The notes under the pieces are model-generated. The model was not told the origin of the DNA and made no database searches. It saw nothing but the letters and a program-made list of their open reading frames with translations. Both the position numbers and the translations under genes were made by a program. Below are positions 7,806 to 17,204 of a stretch of 64,000 bases of DNA, piece after piece (the stretch's first letter is position 1; every line of letters starts with the position of its first letter). Source of the DNA: an uncultured Muribaculaceae bacterium (GTDB lineage: Bacteria > Bacteroidota > Bacteroidia > Bacteroidales > Muribaculaceae); the NCBI GenBank assembly GCA_910585275.1, contig CAJUCW010000006.1, positions 1 through 64,000 on the forward strand, given 5' to 3'.

Positions 7806-10685
7806 ATGAAATTACGCTCCATTTCCGCAATGTTGCTCGCCGGGCTCCTTGCAGCCTGTGGTTCGGGTAAATTTGAGAAGACCCCGCAGGGGGTGACGGT
7901 CAATATTGCCGCGCAGAAGGAAAACGATGTGCGCAAGGTGCGCCTTCAGGTTTTCGGCGACAAGATAATAAGGGTGACCGCCACACCCGACAAAAGTTTT
8001 TCGAACGACACAAGCCTCGTGGTGCTCAAGCCTGCAGGCGATGTGAAATTTGATGTGGAGGAAACCGATTCGACGGTATCGGTTGTGACGTCGGAGGTGA
8101 AGGCTACCGTTTCTCTTGCCACCGGCGACGTGAAATTCTATAACAGGGAAGGACGCCTGATTGTGGCTGAGTCCGAAGGGGGAAGGGAGTTCTCTCCGAT
8201 TGAAGTGGAAGGCTCGAAAGGCTATACGGTGCGTCAGGTGTTCCAAAGCCTTGACGAGGAGGAAGGCATTTACGGCCTTGGTCAGCACCAGGCCGACGAA
8301 TTCAACTATAAGGGGAAAAACGAAGAGCTTTTCCAGTATAACACGAAAGTGTCGGTGCCTTTCGTGGTCTCTACCGATAACTACGGTATCCTCTGGGACA
8401 GCTATTCGCTTTGCCGCTGGGGTAACCCCGACGGCTACAAGCAACTCGGCGGAGTGTTCAGACTCTTCGACAAGGAGGGGAAGGAGGGGGCTCTCACCGG
8501 CACCTATGTGCCTGCGTCGGCAGACGAACAGACCATAGTGCAGCGAGAAGACTCCATTTATTTCGAACACCTCAAAAGGGGCGACCTCGCCCATGTGGTC
8601 AACCTTCCGCAGAATTTCAATTTCGCCGGAAGCCACGTCACCTACGAAGGCGAGATAGAAGCCAAGCAGACCGGGGAATACAAATTCATCCTTTATTATT
8701 CCGGATATCAGAAGGTGTTTGTCAACAACGAAGAGGTGGTGCCCGAACGCTGGCGCACGGCTTGGAATCCCAACAGTTTCAAATTCTCCTGCAACCTTGA
8801 GGCCGGACAGCGCGTGCCTATAAAGATAGAGTGGGAGCCCAACGGGTCGGTGGCTTACTGCGGACTGCGAGTTTATGACCCCCGCGACCCCAAGGACCAG
8901 ATGAACATGAGCTGGTGGGGAGAGATGCAAGACGGCATAGACTACTATTTCATCTATGGCGACGACATGGACGACGTGATAAAGGGATACCGCACGCTCA
9001 CGGGGAAAGCTCCCATCATGCCCAAGTGGGCGATGGGCTACTGGCAGAGCCGCGAGAAATACAACACGCAGGAAGAGGTGCTCTCCACGCTCGCCGAATT
9101 CCGCAAGCGCAACATCCCTATCGACAACATCGTAATCGACTGGCTTCACTGGAAGGAAGATTCTTGGGGCAGCCACGAGTTCGACCGCGCTCGTTTCCCC
9201 GACCCGAAAGGAATGGTCGATACTATTCACGATATGAACGCCCGCGTCATGATTTCGGTGTGGCCGAAGTTTTATGTCACCACCGACCATTATAAGGAAT
9301 TCGACAAAAACGGCTGGATGTATAAGCTCCCTGTGCAAGACAGCATCCGCGACTGGGTAGGTCCCGGCTACCTCGGTTCGTTCTACGATGCATACGACCC
9401 CGAGGCACGCAAGCTTTTCTGGAGCCAGATCAACGACCACTACATGCCTCTCGGCATCGACGCCTGGTGGATGGACGCTTCCGAACCCAACATCCGCGAC
9501 TGCACCGACATACAATATCGCAAAGACCTCATAACCCCGACCGCACTCGGCCCCTCGACGAAGTATTTCAACGCCTATGCCCTGGAGAACGCCGATGCCA
9601 TCTATAACGGACAGCGTGGGGTTGACCACGACAAACGCGTGTTCCTTCTGACACGCTCCGGATTCGCCGGGCAGCAGCGTTATTCCACAGCCACCTGGAG
9701 CGGCGACATCGCCACCCGTTGGGAAGACATGAAGGCACAGATTTCAGCCGGACTTAACTTCGCCCTCAGCGGCGTGCCTTGGTGGACTATGGACATCGGC
9801 GGCTTCTGTGTGGAAGACCGCTACGTGAAGGCGGCAGCCGAAAACCTTAAGACTGGAAAAGAGAACGCCGACCTCAAGGAATGGCGTGAACTCAACACGC
9901 GCTGGTACCAGTTCGGAGCATTCGCACCCCTCTTCCGCGCCCACGGCCAATGGCCCTACCGCGAAATTTTCAATATCGCCCCGGAGAACCATCCTGCCTA
10001 CAAGTCGGTGGTCTATTACACCAACCTGCGCTACGACCTCATGCCTTACATCTATTCTATGGCAGGAATGACGTATTTCGACGATTATACGGTGATGCGC
10101 CCTGTGGTGATGGATTTTACCGCCGACAAGGCCACCCGAGGTGTGCAAGACGAATATATGTTCGGTCCGGCGTTCCTCGTGGCCCCGGTCTATACCTACG
10201 GCGCACGCAGCCGCGAAGTATATTTCCCGAAAGGGGCGGAATGGTATGATTTTTACAACGGCAAGCTGGTTTCCAAGGGAGGCGAGACCCTCAAGGTCAA
10301 TGCGCCATATGAGCAGCTTCCCCTCTACGTCCGCTCGGGCGCTATCGTGCCTTTCGGACCCGCCATGCAGTATAGCGACGAGAAACCTGCCGACATAATC
10401 AACCTTTATGTCTATGCCGGACAGAACGGAGAGTTCACGCTCTATGAAGACGAGAATCTCAACTATAACTACGAGAAGGGGCAGTATGCCATGATTCCGA
10501 TAAGCTACAACGACGCGACAGGCACACTGACCATCGGCAACCGCAAAGGTGAATTCCCCGGCATGTTGAAGTCGCGCAAGTTCAATGTGGTGAAGGTGTC
10601 GCCGCAACATCCGGTGGGCTATTCGCGCGATGCCAAAGGGGTTGAGGTGGCTTATTCCGGAAAACGTGTGGAGGTGAAACTCTGA
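7806..10685 (+). CDS. GH31 alpha-xylosidase-like lipoprotein with inserted PA14 domain
   Basis: This is a glycoside hydrolase family 31 enzyme of 959 residues. It starts with a lipoprotein signal (lipobox LAAC), so it is membrane-anchored, probably in the periplasm or at the surface. An N-terminal beta-sandwich is interrupted by a PA14-like insert (about 256-355, YEGEIEAKQTGEYKFILYYS). The catalytic barrel carries the nucleophile in WWMDASEPN (Asp557) and the acid/base in WSGDIATRW (Asp634). A PA14 insert is known from xyloglucan-active alpha-xylosidases such as those of Cellvibrio japonicus and Bacteroides ovatus, so removal of non-reducing-end alpha-xylose from xyloglucan oligosaccharides is the best guess. 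An alpha-glucosidase is the alternative. The GH2 gene follows after 23 bases. Confidence 0.9.
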   Translation: MKLRSISAMLLAGLLAACGSGKFEKTPQGVTVNIAAQKENDVRKVRLQVFGDKIIRVTATPDKSFSNDTSLVVLKPAGDVKFDVEETDSTVSVVTSEVKATVSLATGDVKFYNREGRLIVAESEGGREFSPIEVEGSKGYTVRQVFQSLDEEEGIYGLGQHQADEFNYKGKNEELFQYNTKVSVPFVVSTDNYGILWDSYSLCRWGNPDGYKQLGGVFRLFDKEGKEGALTGTYVPASADEQTIVQREDSIYFEHLKRGDLAHVVNLPQNFNFAGSHVTYEGEIEAKQTGEYKFILYYSGYQKVFVNNEEVVPERWRTAWNPNSFKFSCNLEAGQRVPIKIEWEPNGSVAYCGLRVYDPRDPKDQMNMSWWGEMQDGIDYYFIYGDDMDDVIKGYRTLTGKAPIMPKWAMGYWQSREKYNTQEEVLSTLAEFRKRNIPIDNIVIDWLHWKEDSWGSHEFDRARFPDPKGMVDTIHDMNARVMISVWPKFYVTTDHYKEFDKNGWMYKLPVQDSIRDWVGPGYLGSFYDAYDPEARKLFWSQINDHYMPLGIDAWWMDASEPNIRDCTDIQYRKDLITPTALGPSTKYFNAYALENADAIYNGQRGVDHDKRVFLLTRSGFAGQQRYSTATWSGDIATRWEDMKAQISAGLNFALSGVPWWTMDIGGFCVEDRYVKAAAENLKTGKENADLKEWRELNTRWYQFGAFAPLFRAHGQWPYREIFNIAPENHPAYKSVVYYTNLRYDLMPYIYSMAGMTYFDDYTVMRPVVMDFTADKATRGVQDEYMFGPAFLVAPVYTYGARSREVYFPKGAEWYDFYNGKLVSKGGETLKVNAPYEQLPLYVRSGAIVPFGPAMQYSDEKPADIINLYVYAGQNGEFTLYEDENLNYNYEKGQYAMIPISYNDATGTLTIGNRKGEFPGMLKSRKFNVVKVSPQHPVGYSRDAKGVEVAYSGKRVEVKL

Positions 10686-10708
10686 AACGGTAAAAAGAAA
10701 CAATACAG

Positions 10709-13222
10709 ATGAAAATAAGGTTAAAAAAGTTCTTTATTACGCTATCCATGGTTCTGGTGGCCGCCGCGACGGCGACCGCCAAGACCGACAGTCGTGCCGA
10801 GTCGTTCGACAAAGGGTGGCGCTTCTCACTTTCGGATTCCCCGGCCATGTCGGCCCCTGGATTCGACGATTCATCATGGCGCAGGCTCGATCTTCCTCAT
10901 GACTGGGCGATAGAGGGGAGCTTCAGTGAAGACAATCCATCCGGCACGGGGGGCGGTGCGCTTCCGGGCGGCCTAGGGTGGTATCGCAAGACGTTCCGCC
11001 TGTCTCCCTCGATGAAAGGGAAACGGATTTATATAGATTTCGACGGGGCATACATGAACGCCACCGTCTTTATAAACGGACATGAACTCGGCACGCGCCC
11101 CTACGGCTACGCTTCGTTCAGCTACGACATCACCCCATGGGTGAAGGAGGATGGCGACAACGTGGTGGCGGTGCGCGTTGACAATGCCGAACAGCCCAAT
11201 TCACGCTGGTACAGCGGGTGCGGCATATACCGCCACGTGTGGCTTCGTGCGCTCGATCCCGTCCACATATCTTTGTGGGGTGTCTTCGTCAGGCAAGACA
11301 GCGTGTCGGCGCGCGAGGCGAAGTTTACCGTTATTACCGACGTGGAAAACAACGGACGAAAGGGGCGGAAAGCCGTTCTTGAAACAAAGGTGGTAGCTCC
11401 CAACGGCCTCGTGGTGGCAGCCTCGGTTTCACGTCTGCGGTTGAAGAAAGATTCAAAGACAGTGGCGCAACAGCCGATGCAGTTCTATAATCCGGAACTG
11501 TGGAGCGTGAAGAAACCTGTGCTCTACAAGGTGGTAAGCACCGTCAAAATCGACGGGCAGACCGTTGATGAATATGAAACCACGACAGGATTCCGCCATC
11601 TTATGTTCGACGCCAAGACCGGATTCGCCCTCAACGGTGAGCGGATGAAAATCAACGGGGTCTGCCTGCATCACGACGCGGGTGCCCTTGGGGCGGTGGT
11701 CAACAAAGCCGCCATCGAGCGTCAGCTACGCATCATGAAGGAGATGGGCGCGAACGCCGTGAGGAGTTCCCATAATCCCCCGGCCCCCGAACTCCTCGAA
11801 CTTTGCGACTCCATGGGCATCATGGTTATGGACGAGACGTTTGACATGTGGCGCAAGAAAAAGACGTCGCACGATTACGCGCGCTATTTCCCCGACTGGC
11901 ACGAGCGCGACCTGCGTGACCTTGTGGTGCGCGACCGCAACCATCCTTCCATCATAATCTGGAGCATCGGCAACGAAGTGCTGGAGCAATGGAGCGACGC
12001 CCGCGCCGACACCCTTTCGCTCGAACAGGCGAACCTTATCCTTAACTTCGGACACGGAAAGGATATGCTCGCCGCCGAGGGCGACTCCCTTTCGGTCAAT
12101 TCCCTGCTCACGAAGAAACTCGCCGACATGACGAGGACGCTCGACCCGACGCGGCCTGTGACGGCAGGTTGCAACGAACCCGACCCGGGCAACCATCTTT
12201 TCCGCTCCGGCTCGCTCGACATAATCGGGTTCAACTATCACGACGACTGGTTTAAAGACGTTCCCAAGAACTTTCCCGGCAAACCTTTTATCGTCACCGA
12301 GAGCGTTTCTGCGCTCCAGACGAGGGGATATTACCGCATGCCTTCCGACAGCATGTATATATGGCCCGAAAGGTGGGACAAACCGTTCTACGACCCGTCG
12401 TTCTCCTGCTCCTCTTACGACAACTGCCATGTACCCTGGGGCAACACCCACGAAGGGACCATGCGCCATGTGGAAGACAACGACTTCATCATGGGTCAGT
12501 TCGTATGGACCGGTTTCGATTATCTCGGCGAGCCTACCCCGTTCGGCTGGCCTGCGAGGAGTTCCTATTTCGGAATCGTTGACCTTGCCGGTTTCCCGAA
12601 AGATTCCTACTACATGTATCAGAGCCGTTGGTGCCCCGAGAAAGACGTGCTCCATCTCTTCCCGCACTGGAACTGGAAAGAGGGAGAAGACGTGGATGTG
12701 TGGGCTTATTTCAACAATGCCGACGAAGTGGAACTTTATCTCGACGGCAAGAGCCTCGGCAAACGTATGCCCGACGACAAGAGCTGCCACGTGATGTGGC
12801 GCGTGCCATTCACCCCCGGCGAACTTGTGGCTGTGAGCCGCAAAGAGGGGCGCGAGGTGATGCGCGACACCGTTAGGACCGCTTCCGAACCGTATGCAAT
12901 AAGACTCACCCCCGACCGTTCTGAAATCAAGGCTGATGGAGCTGACTTGAGTTACGTGACGGTGGAGGTGACCGACAAGGACGGCAACCTTTGCCCGCTT
13001 GCCGAAAACGAGATCACGTTCTCCGTGGAAGGACCCGGCTTCAATAGCGGGGTTGACAACGGTTCGCCCATATCGCTCGAACCGTTCAAATCCAACCGCC
13101 GGAAAGCGTTCTACGGGAAAGCCCTTCTCATAGTGCGCAACGACGGTGGCAAAGGGGAAATAAAGGTGAAAGCCATTTCTCCGGAACTAAAAGAAGCTAC
13201 AGCGACAATCAAAGCCTTATGA
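10709..13222 (+). CDS. GH2 beta-galactosidase-like secreted enzyme
   Basis: This is a retaining glycoside hydrolase of family 2, 837 residues with a cleavable signal peptide (about 1-24) and no lipobox. It has the sugar-binding jelly-roll (FDKGWRFSL...LPHDWAIEGSF), an immunoglobulin-like domain, the TIM barrel with acid/base Glu423 in WSIGNEV and nucleophile Glu531 in IVTESVSA, then C-terminal domains typical of Bacteroidetes GH2 enzymes (DUF4982-type region and a bacterial-Ig-like tail). Beside a PA14-GH31 and a GH3 it most probably removes galactose from xyloglucan side chains; beta-galactosidase specificity is inferred from context. Its stop overlaps the next start by four bases (ATGA), showing translational coupling with the GH3. 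Confidence 0.9.
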   Translation: MKIRLKKFFITLSMVLVAAATATAKTDSRAESFDKGWRFSLSDSPAMSAPGFDDSSWRRLDLPHDWAIEGSFSEDNPSGTGGGALPGGLGWYRKTFRLSPSMKGKRIYIDFDGAYMNATVFINGHELGTRPYGYASFSYDITPWVKEDGDNVVAVRVDNAEQPNSRWYSGCGIYRHVWLRALDPVHISLWGVFVRQDSVSAREAKFTVITDVENNGRKGRKAVLETKVVAPNGLVVAASVSRLRLKKDSKTVAQQPMQFYNPELWSVKKPVLYKVVSTVKIDGQTVDEYETTTGFRHLMFDAKTGFALNGERMKINGVCLHHDAGALGAVVNKAAIERQLRIMKEMGANAVRSSHNPPAPELLELCDSMGIMVMDETFDMWRKKKTSHDYARYFPDWHERDLRDLVVRDRNHPSIIIWSIGNEVLEQWSDARADTLSLEQANLILNFGHGKDMLAAEGDSLSVNSLLTKKLADMTRTLDPTRPVTAGCNEPDPGNHLFRSGSLDIIGFNYHDDWFKDVPKNFPGKPFIVTESVSALQTRGYYRMPSDSMYIWPERWDKPFYDPSFSCSSYDNCHVPWGNTHEGTMRHVEDNDFIMGQFVWTGFDYLGEPTPFGWPARSSYFGIVDLAGFPKDSYYMYQSRWCPEKDVLHLFPHWNWKEGEDVDVWAYFNNADEVELYLDGKSLGKRMPDDKSCHVMWRVPFTPGELVAVSRKEGREVMRDTVRTASEPYAIRLTPDRSEIKADGADLSYVTVEVTDKDGNLCPLAENEITFSVEGPGFNSGVDNGSPISLEPFKSNRRKAFYGKALLIVRNDGGKGEIKVKAISPELKEATATIKAL

Positions 13223-15480
13223 AAACATATATAACGAAATTATTGATGGCTATTACAATGGCAGGTGGCGTGGCGGCATCGCAGGCTGCGACACCGGTTT
13301 ATCTTGATGAGAACGCGCCGATAGAGAAGCGTGTGGAAGACGCGCTTTCGCGCATGACGCTTGAGGAGAAGGTGGCTTTATGCCATGCCCAGAGCAAATT
13401 CTCCACGAAGGGTGTGGAACGCCTCGGCATCCCCGAACTGTGGATGAGCGACGGCCCGCACGGGGTGCGTGCTGAAATCAACTGGAACGACTGGGGCTAT
13501 GCCGGCTGGACCAACGACTCCATCACTGCGTTCCCGGCGCTGACCGCTCTCGCCGCCACATGGAATCCGGAGATGTCGGCCCTTTATGGCAAGAATGTGG
13601 GGGAAGAGGCGCGCTACCGCGAGAAGGACGTGCTATTAGGCCCGGGTGTCAATATATACCGCACGCCCCTCAACGGGCGTAATTTCGAGTATATGGGCGA
13701 AGACCCTTATCTCGCCGGCGAGATGGTGGTGCCTTACATCCGGGAATTGCAGAAAAACGGCGTGGCTGCCTGCGTGAAGCATTTCGCCCTCAACAACCAG
13801 GAGAAATGGCGCGGCACGGTAGATGTTGACCTCAGCGACCGCGCCCTCTACGAGATTTATCTCCCCGCTTTCAAGAAGGCGGTGCAGGAGGGTGGCGCAT
13901 GGTCAATCATGGGTGCCTACAACAAGATATGGGGCCGGCATTGCTGCCACAACCAGCGTCTGCTCAACGACATACTTCGAGGTGAATGGGGTTTCGACGG
14001 GGCGGTGATAACCGACTGGGGCGGAGCGCACGACACCAAGGAGGCGGCCCTCAACGGCCTCGACATCGAGATGGGTTCCTACACCAACGGACTGACGAGC
14101 GAGAGCGCGTTCGGTTACGACGACTATTATCTCGCCAATCCTTATCTTGAGATGATAAAGAAAGGGGTAGTGCCGGAAAGCACGGTCGATGACAAGGCGC
14201 GCAACATCCTGCGCCTTATTTTCCGCACTGCCATGAATACTAAGAAACCTTTCGGTTCGAAGTGTACTCCCGAACATTACGCGGCAGCCAAGGCTATCGG
14301 CGACGAGAGTATCATACTTCTCAAAAACAACGGAATACTTCCTCTCGACGGTGATAAATACGGTAGTATCCTCGTGGTGGGCGACAATGCCGTGCGCCGC
14401 CTCACCGACGGCGGCGGTTCATCGGAACTGAAACCGAAAGACTATGTTTCGCCTCTCTCGGCTTTGCAGACCCTCTATGGCGACAAGGTGAAGTATGCGC
14501 AGGGTTACGCTTGCGGACGCACCCTCTATGAGGCGGAAGACATCATCCCGCAGGAGGAGCAAGACAGGCTCCGCGCCGAGGCCGTGGCTATGGCTAAGGA
14601 TGCCGACGTGGTGATTTATATCGGCGGACTCAACAAGAATTCCTGGCAAGACTGCGAAAGCACTGACCGCAGGGAATATGAGCTTCCTTTCGGACAGAAC
14701 CAACTTATAGAGGAATTGATAAAGGTAAATCCGAATATCGTAATCGCCAATATCTCCGGCAACGCTTACGAGATGCCGTGGGTGAAGAAGGTGCCGGCCA
14801 TACTACATGCTTCTTATCTCGGCACTATGGGCGGGGCAAGCATCGCCGACGTGATTGCGGGCAATGTGAATCCTTCCGGGAAACTTCCGTATTCGATTCC
14901 GGTCCGTCTGGAGGACTGTGGCGCGAATTCGTTTGGCGAGGAATCTTATCCCGGCATCGAGCAGGGTTCGGAAGATGTTGTGGCTATTCCGGGTTCCGTG
15001 ATAGAGGGCGGGAAGAGCCCGAAGCAGACGTATAAGGAAGATATCCTTGTGGGTTATCGCTGGCACGACACCAAGAAGATTCCGGCGCTTTTCCCGTTCG
15101 GCCACGGCCTGAGCTATACCGAATTCGAATATGGCAAACCGGTGGTTTCCGGTTCGAAGATTAGTGGGGATAACGAAATTACGGTGGAGGTGCCGGTCAC
15201 CAACAAGGGAAGTCGCGAGGGTAGTGAAATAGTGGAGCTTTATATCTCCGACCTGAAGTCGTCGCTTCCTCGCCCGGTGAAGGAACTCAAAGGTTTCGAC
15301 AAGGTGAAGCTTATGCCCGGCGAGACGAAGAACGTAAGGTTTGTAATCAAACCGGAGGCATTGAAATATTTCGACGACAAAGCCCACGAATGGGTGGTGG
15401 AACTCGGCAAATTCAAAGCGCACATCGGCGCATCCTCTACCGACATCCGCCACACCGTCCCCTTCGAATACACCGATTGA
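13219..15480 (+). CDS. GH3 beta-glucosidase-like secreted enzyme
   Basis: This is a family 3 glycoside hydrolase of 753 residues with a signal peptide (cleavage near ASQA). The two-domain catalytic core starts at RMTLEEKVAL, with SDGPHGVR in the active-site loop and nucleophile Asp266 in VITDWGGAHD. A C-terminal fibronectin-III-like domain follows (TNKGSREGSEIVELYI). It is the last gene of the GH31-GH2-GH3 operon and is followed by a terminator. In a xyloglucan-type pathway it would release glucose from the backbone once xylose and galactose are removed. Beta-glucosidase versus beta-xylosidase cannot be separated from sequence alone. Confidence 0.9.
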   Translation: MKTYITKLLMAITMAGGVAASQAATPVYLDENAPIEKRVEDALSRMTLEEKVALCHAQSKFSTKGVERLGIPELWMSDGPHGVRAEINWNDWGYAGWTNDSITAFPALTALAATWNPEMSALYGKNVGEEARYREKDVLLGPGVNIYRTPLNGRNFEYMGEDPYLAGEMVVPYIRELQKNGVAACVKHFALNNQEKWRGTVDVDLSDRALYEIYLPAFKKAVQEGGAWSIMGAYNKIWGRHCCHNQRLLNDILRGEWGFDGAVITDWGGAHDTKEAALNGLDIEMGSYTNGLTSESAFGYDDYYLANPYLEMIKKGVVPESTVDDKARNILRLIFRTAMNTKKPFGSKCTPEHYAAAKAIGDESIILLKNNGILPLDGDKYGSILVVGDNAVRRLTDGGGSSELKPKDYVSPLSALQTLYGDKVKYAQGYACGRTLYEAEDIIPQEEQDRLRAEAVAMAKDADVVIYIGGLNKNSWQDCESTDRREYELPFGQNQLIEELIKVNPNIVIANISGNAYEMPWVKKVPAILHASYLGTMGGASIADVIAGNVNPSGKLPYSIPVRLEDCGANSFGEESYPGIEQGSEDVVAIPGSVIEGGKSPKQTYKEDILVGYRWHDTKKIPALFPFGHGLSYTEFEYGKPVVSGSKISGDNEITVEVPVTNKGSREGSEIVELYISDLKSSLPRPVKELKGFDKVKLMPGETKNVRFVIKPEALKYFDDKAHEWVVELGKFKAHIGASSTDIRHTVPFEYTD

Positions 15481-15540
15481 CTTTCCCGCTAACTGACAGT
15501 GACCAAAAATTGTGATTGGTTGACAATGATGTAGGTCCTT

Positions 15541-15571
15541 GAGGGTGTGCCATAACCGGCACCCCCTCTTT
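15541..15571 (+). terminator. Terminator after the GH31-GH2-GH3 operon
   Basis: An 11-bp stem (GAGGGTGTGCC / GGCACCCCCTC, one mismatch) with a six-base loop is followed by TTT. It lies about 60 bases after the GH3 stop. Confidence 0.6.
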
Positions 15572-15578
15572 CTGTGAT

Positions 15579-15750
15579 TACACTTTTCCTATGAAATCGA
15601 TATGAATAAAATACACTTTTTCCGATAAACCGGGATTTAAAAACGATAGAACTCCTGTATCTCCTGTGCTCCTGTCAATAAGCGACAGGAGCACAGGAGA
15701 AACAGGAGTTTTTATAGTCAGAAGATAATTGTGGTCAGAAGATAAGGGAG
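15579..15750. repeat. Left 172-bp direct repeat flanking the ATPase gene
   Basis: This block matches 17160-17331 without any indel and with roughly a dozen substitutions. It contains two TACACTTTTCC iterons (15579 and 15612), a conserved CGATAAACCGGGATTT stretch, a long palindrome and the motif GGTCAGAAGAT. The last codons and stop of the ATPase gene (15735) lie inside it. The offset between copies is 1581 bases, so the segment 15751-17331 looks like one complete repeat unit. Confidence 0.9.
15651..15709. repeat. 26-bp-arm palindrome, copy 1
   Basis: The arms at 15651-15676 and 15684-15709 are inverted complements with one mismatch, around the loop AATAAGC. The arm sequence begins ACTCCTGTATCTCC. 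On the minus strand it lies just after the ATPase stop and could act as its terminator. The loop is the reverse complement of that in copy 2. Confidence 0.9.
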
Positions 15751-17087
15751 CCGGGGTCGGCGACATCCGCATCCATGCACATTACATAGTATATTGGGAG
15801 GTAAATCACTTTTCCTTTTTTTCGGACTTCCCTTGAATTGCAAAATACGATTCCTTCCTTTACATTGTAATCCGAATTGTCAACGAATGCGTCGAGGGCG
15901 CTGTGTACGGTGTAATCTTTTCCTGATTTCACTTCGACAGGCGTTACTGAGAGGGTGGCGTAGTTGTCGATAAGATAATCCACTTCACCTTTCTTCTTGT
16001 TGTCGTAATAAAACAGGTTATGACCATGTGCCTTCAGTTCTTGTGCCACCACACTTTCGTAAACGGCTCCGAGATTTACGCTGCATTCGTCATCAAGGAC
16101 CGCCCGAATGTTGTTGCGGTATAGCACTCCGGTCAATATACCCACGTCGTTCAGATAAAGTTTAAGGAGGTTCTTTGTGCCCGATTCGATTAAAGGGAAG
16201 CGCGGACCGGTTACAGCTTTAACTTCCAATGCTATTCCGGAATCGATGAGGTAATCGAATTCTTCTTCGTATGACTTAAAGCGAGCCCCCTTTTTATCTT
16301 CGATATCCTTTATTATGACCCGCTTCTTTTTGCTCTCCATCATTGATGGAATCATGTCATAAATCCGTTCAATCTTCAGTTTATGTGAAAAATCATATTT
16401 TGAAGCATCCGCACGGTAGAGAGTGTGGATGTCTTGTTGCACTTCCCTCACTTTTACAATGTTATGGGTGGAGAGATATGTGTTTACAGCATCGGGCATG
16501 CCTCCGGATAGGAGATATTTCTTAAAGAGGTCCATTATTCGGAGATGCGTGCTTTCAGCAAGACTTTCTTTTTTTCGGAATTGTTGTTTTATATAGCCTA
16601 TAACGTCCGAACCAATGCCGTTTGCAATCAGGAATTCTTCGAAATCAAGAGGATACATCGGCATGATAAGGATGCTCCCGATAGGAATGGAGGTAGTATG
16701 GTGTAAAGTCAAGCCTAACAAAGAACCGCTTGCGATGAATGTAAACCGGTTTTCCTGTCGTAAGAATTTAAGCATTGTAAGAAGATGGGGATATTCTTGA
16801 ATTTCGTCAAGAAATATGAGGGTATTCTTCCGAGTGCCTAATCGGTCGCCGGCAATCATTCCTAACTGAAGATAAAAATCTTCCGTAGTGGTGACGTTGC
16901 CAAACAATCCCAGACCGTCCTTATCTTCCAGTAGATTTATTTCGATGAAGTTGCTGAAAAGTTTCTTACCTACTTCCCGGATGATAAATGACTTCCCGAT
17001 TTGACGCGCCCCTTCTACGATTATTATTTTATCGGAACCGGACGAGAGATGGCTGCGTAGTTTGTCTTGGATTTTACGATATAGCAT
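15735..17087 (-). CDS. DUF4143-family AAA ATPase
   Basis: This is a 450-residue ATP-binding protein of the AAA_14/DUF4143 group that is widespread and often mobile in Bacteroidetes. Visible features are the Walker A motif EGARQIGKS (Lys32), Walker B IFLDEIQ (Asp94, Glu95) and a C-terminal DUF4143 domain with a PD-(D/E)xK-like pattern (GEVDYLI...VEVKSG). The cellular role of the family is not established. The gene is monocistronic, its last residues SLIF are encoded by the flanking 172-bp repeat, and four regularly spaced iterons sit before its start. Together these suggest a self-contained, possibly autoregulated cassette (inference). Confidence 0.85.
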   Translation of the reverse strand: MLYRKIQDKLRSHLSSGSDKIIIVEGARQIGKSFIIREVGKKLFSNFIEINLLEDKDGLGLFGNVTTTEDFYLQLGMIAGDRLGTRKNTLIFLDEIQEYPHLLTMLKFLRQENRFTFIASGSLLGLTLHHTTSIPIGSILIMPMYPLDFEEFLIANGIGSDVIGYIKQQFRKKESLAESTHLRIMDLFKKYLLSGGMPDAVNTYLSTHNIVKVREVQQDIHTLYRADASKYDFSHKLKIERIYDMIPSMMESKKKRVIIKDIEDKKGARFKSYEEEFDYLIDSGIALEVKAVTGPRFPLIESGTKNLLKLYLNDVGILTGVLYRNNIRAVLDDECSVNLGAVYESVVAQELKAHGHNLFYYDNKKKGEVDYLIDNYATLSVTPVEVKSGKDYTVHSALDAFVDNSDYNVKEGIVFCNSREVRKKGKVIYLPIYYVMCMDADVADPGSLIF

Positions 17088-17093
17088 GTCGAT

Positions 17094-17204
17094 TACACTT
17101 TTCCATATTTTTTACTGATGCAAATATACACTTTTCCTATGAAAATAACATATAAAAAATACACTTTTCCTATAAAATTGATGTGAAAAAATTACACTTT
17201 TTCC
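17094..17204. promoter_or_regulatory. Four 33-bp-spaced iterons upstream of the ATPase gene
   Basis: TACACTTTTCC occurs at 17094, 17127, 17160 and 17193 (the last with one extra T), exactly 33 bases apart, which is about three helical turns. The first copy is seven bases before the ATPase start. The second overlaps the promoter box. Such same-face repeats suggest cooperative binding by one protein, possibly the ATPase product or a partner. Two more copies with the same spacing lie in the left direct repeat. Confidence 0.7.
17121..17128 (-). promoter_or_regulatory. -7 promoter box of the ATPase gene
   Basis: On the minus strand this reads TATATTTG, matching TAnnTTTG, 33 bases before the start codon. 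It overlaps the second iteron by two bases, so iteron binding would affect initiation. Confidence 0.6.

Noticed and set aside
7812..9629. Long minus-strand open frame (605 codons) opposite the GH31 gene
   Set aside because: It is antisense to a gene with clear catalytic motifs; its translation is low in recognisable domains and arises from the codon bias of the GH31 frame.
15735..17087. ATPase gene as part of a transposon or defence island
   Set aside because: No transposase, integrase, toxin-antitoxin or nuclease partner is adjacent. The direct repeats are far longer than target-site duplications.
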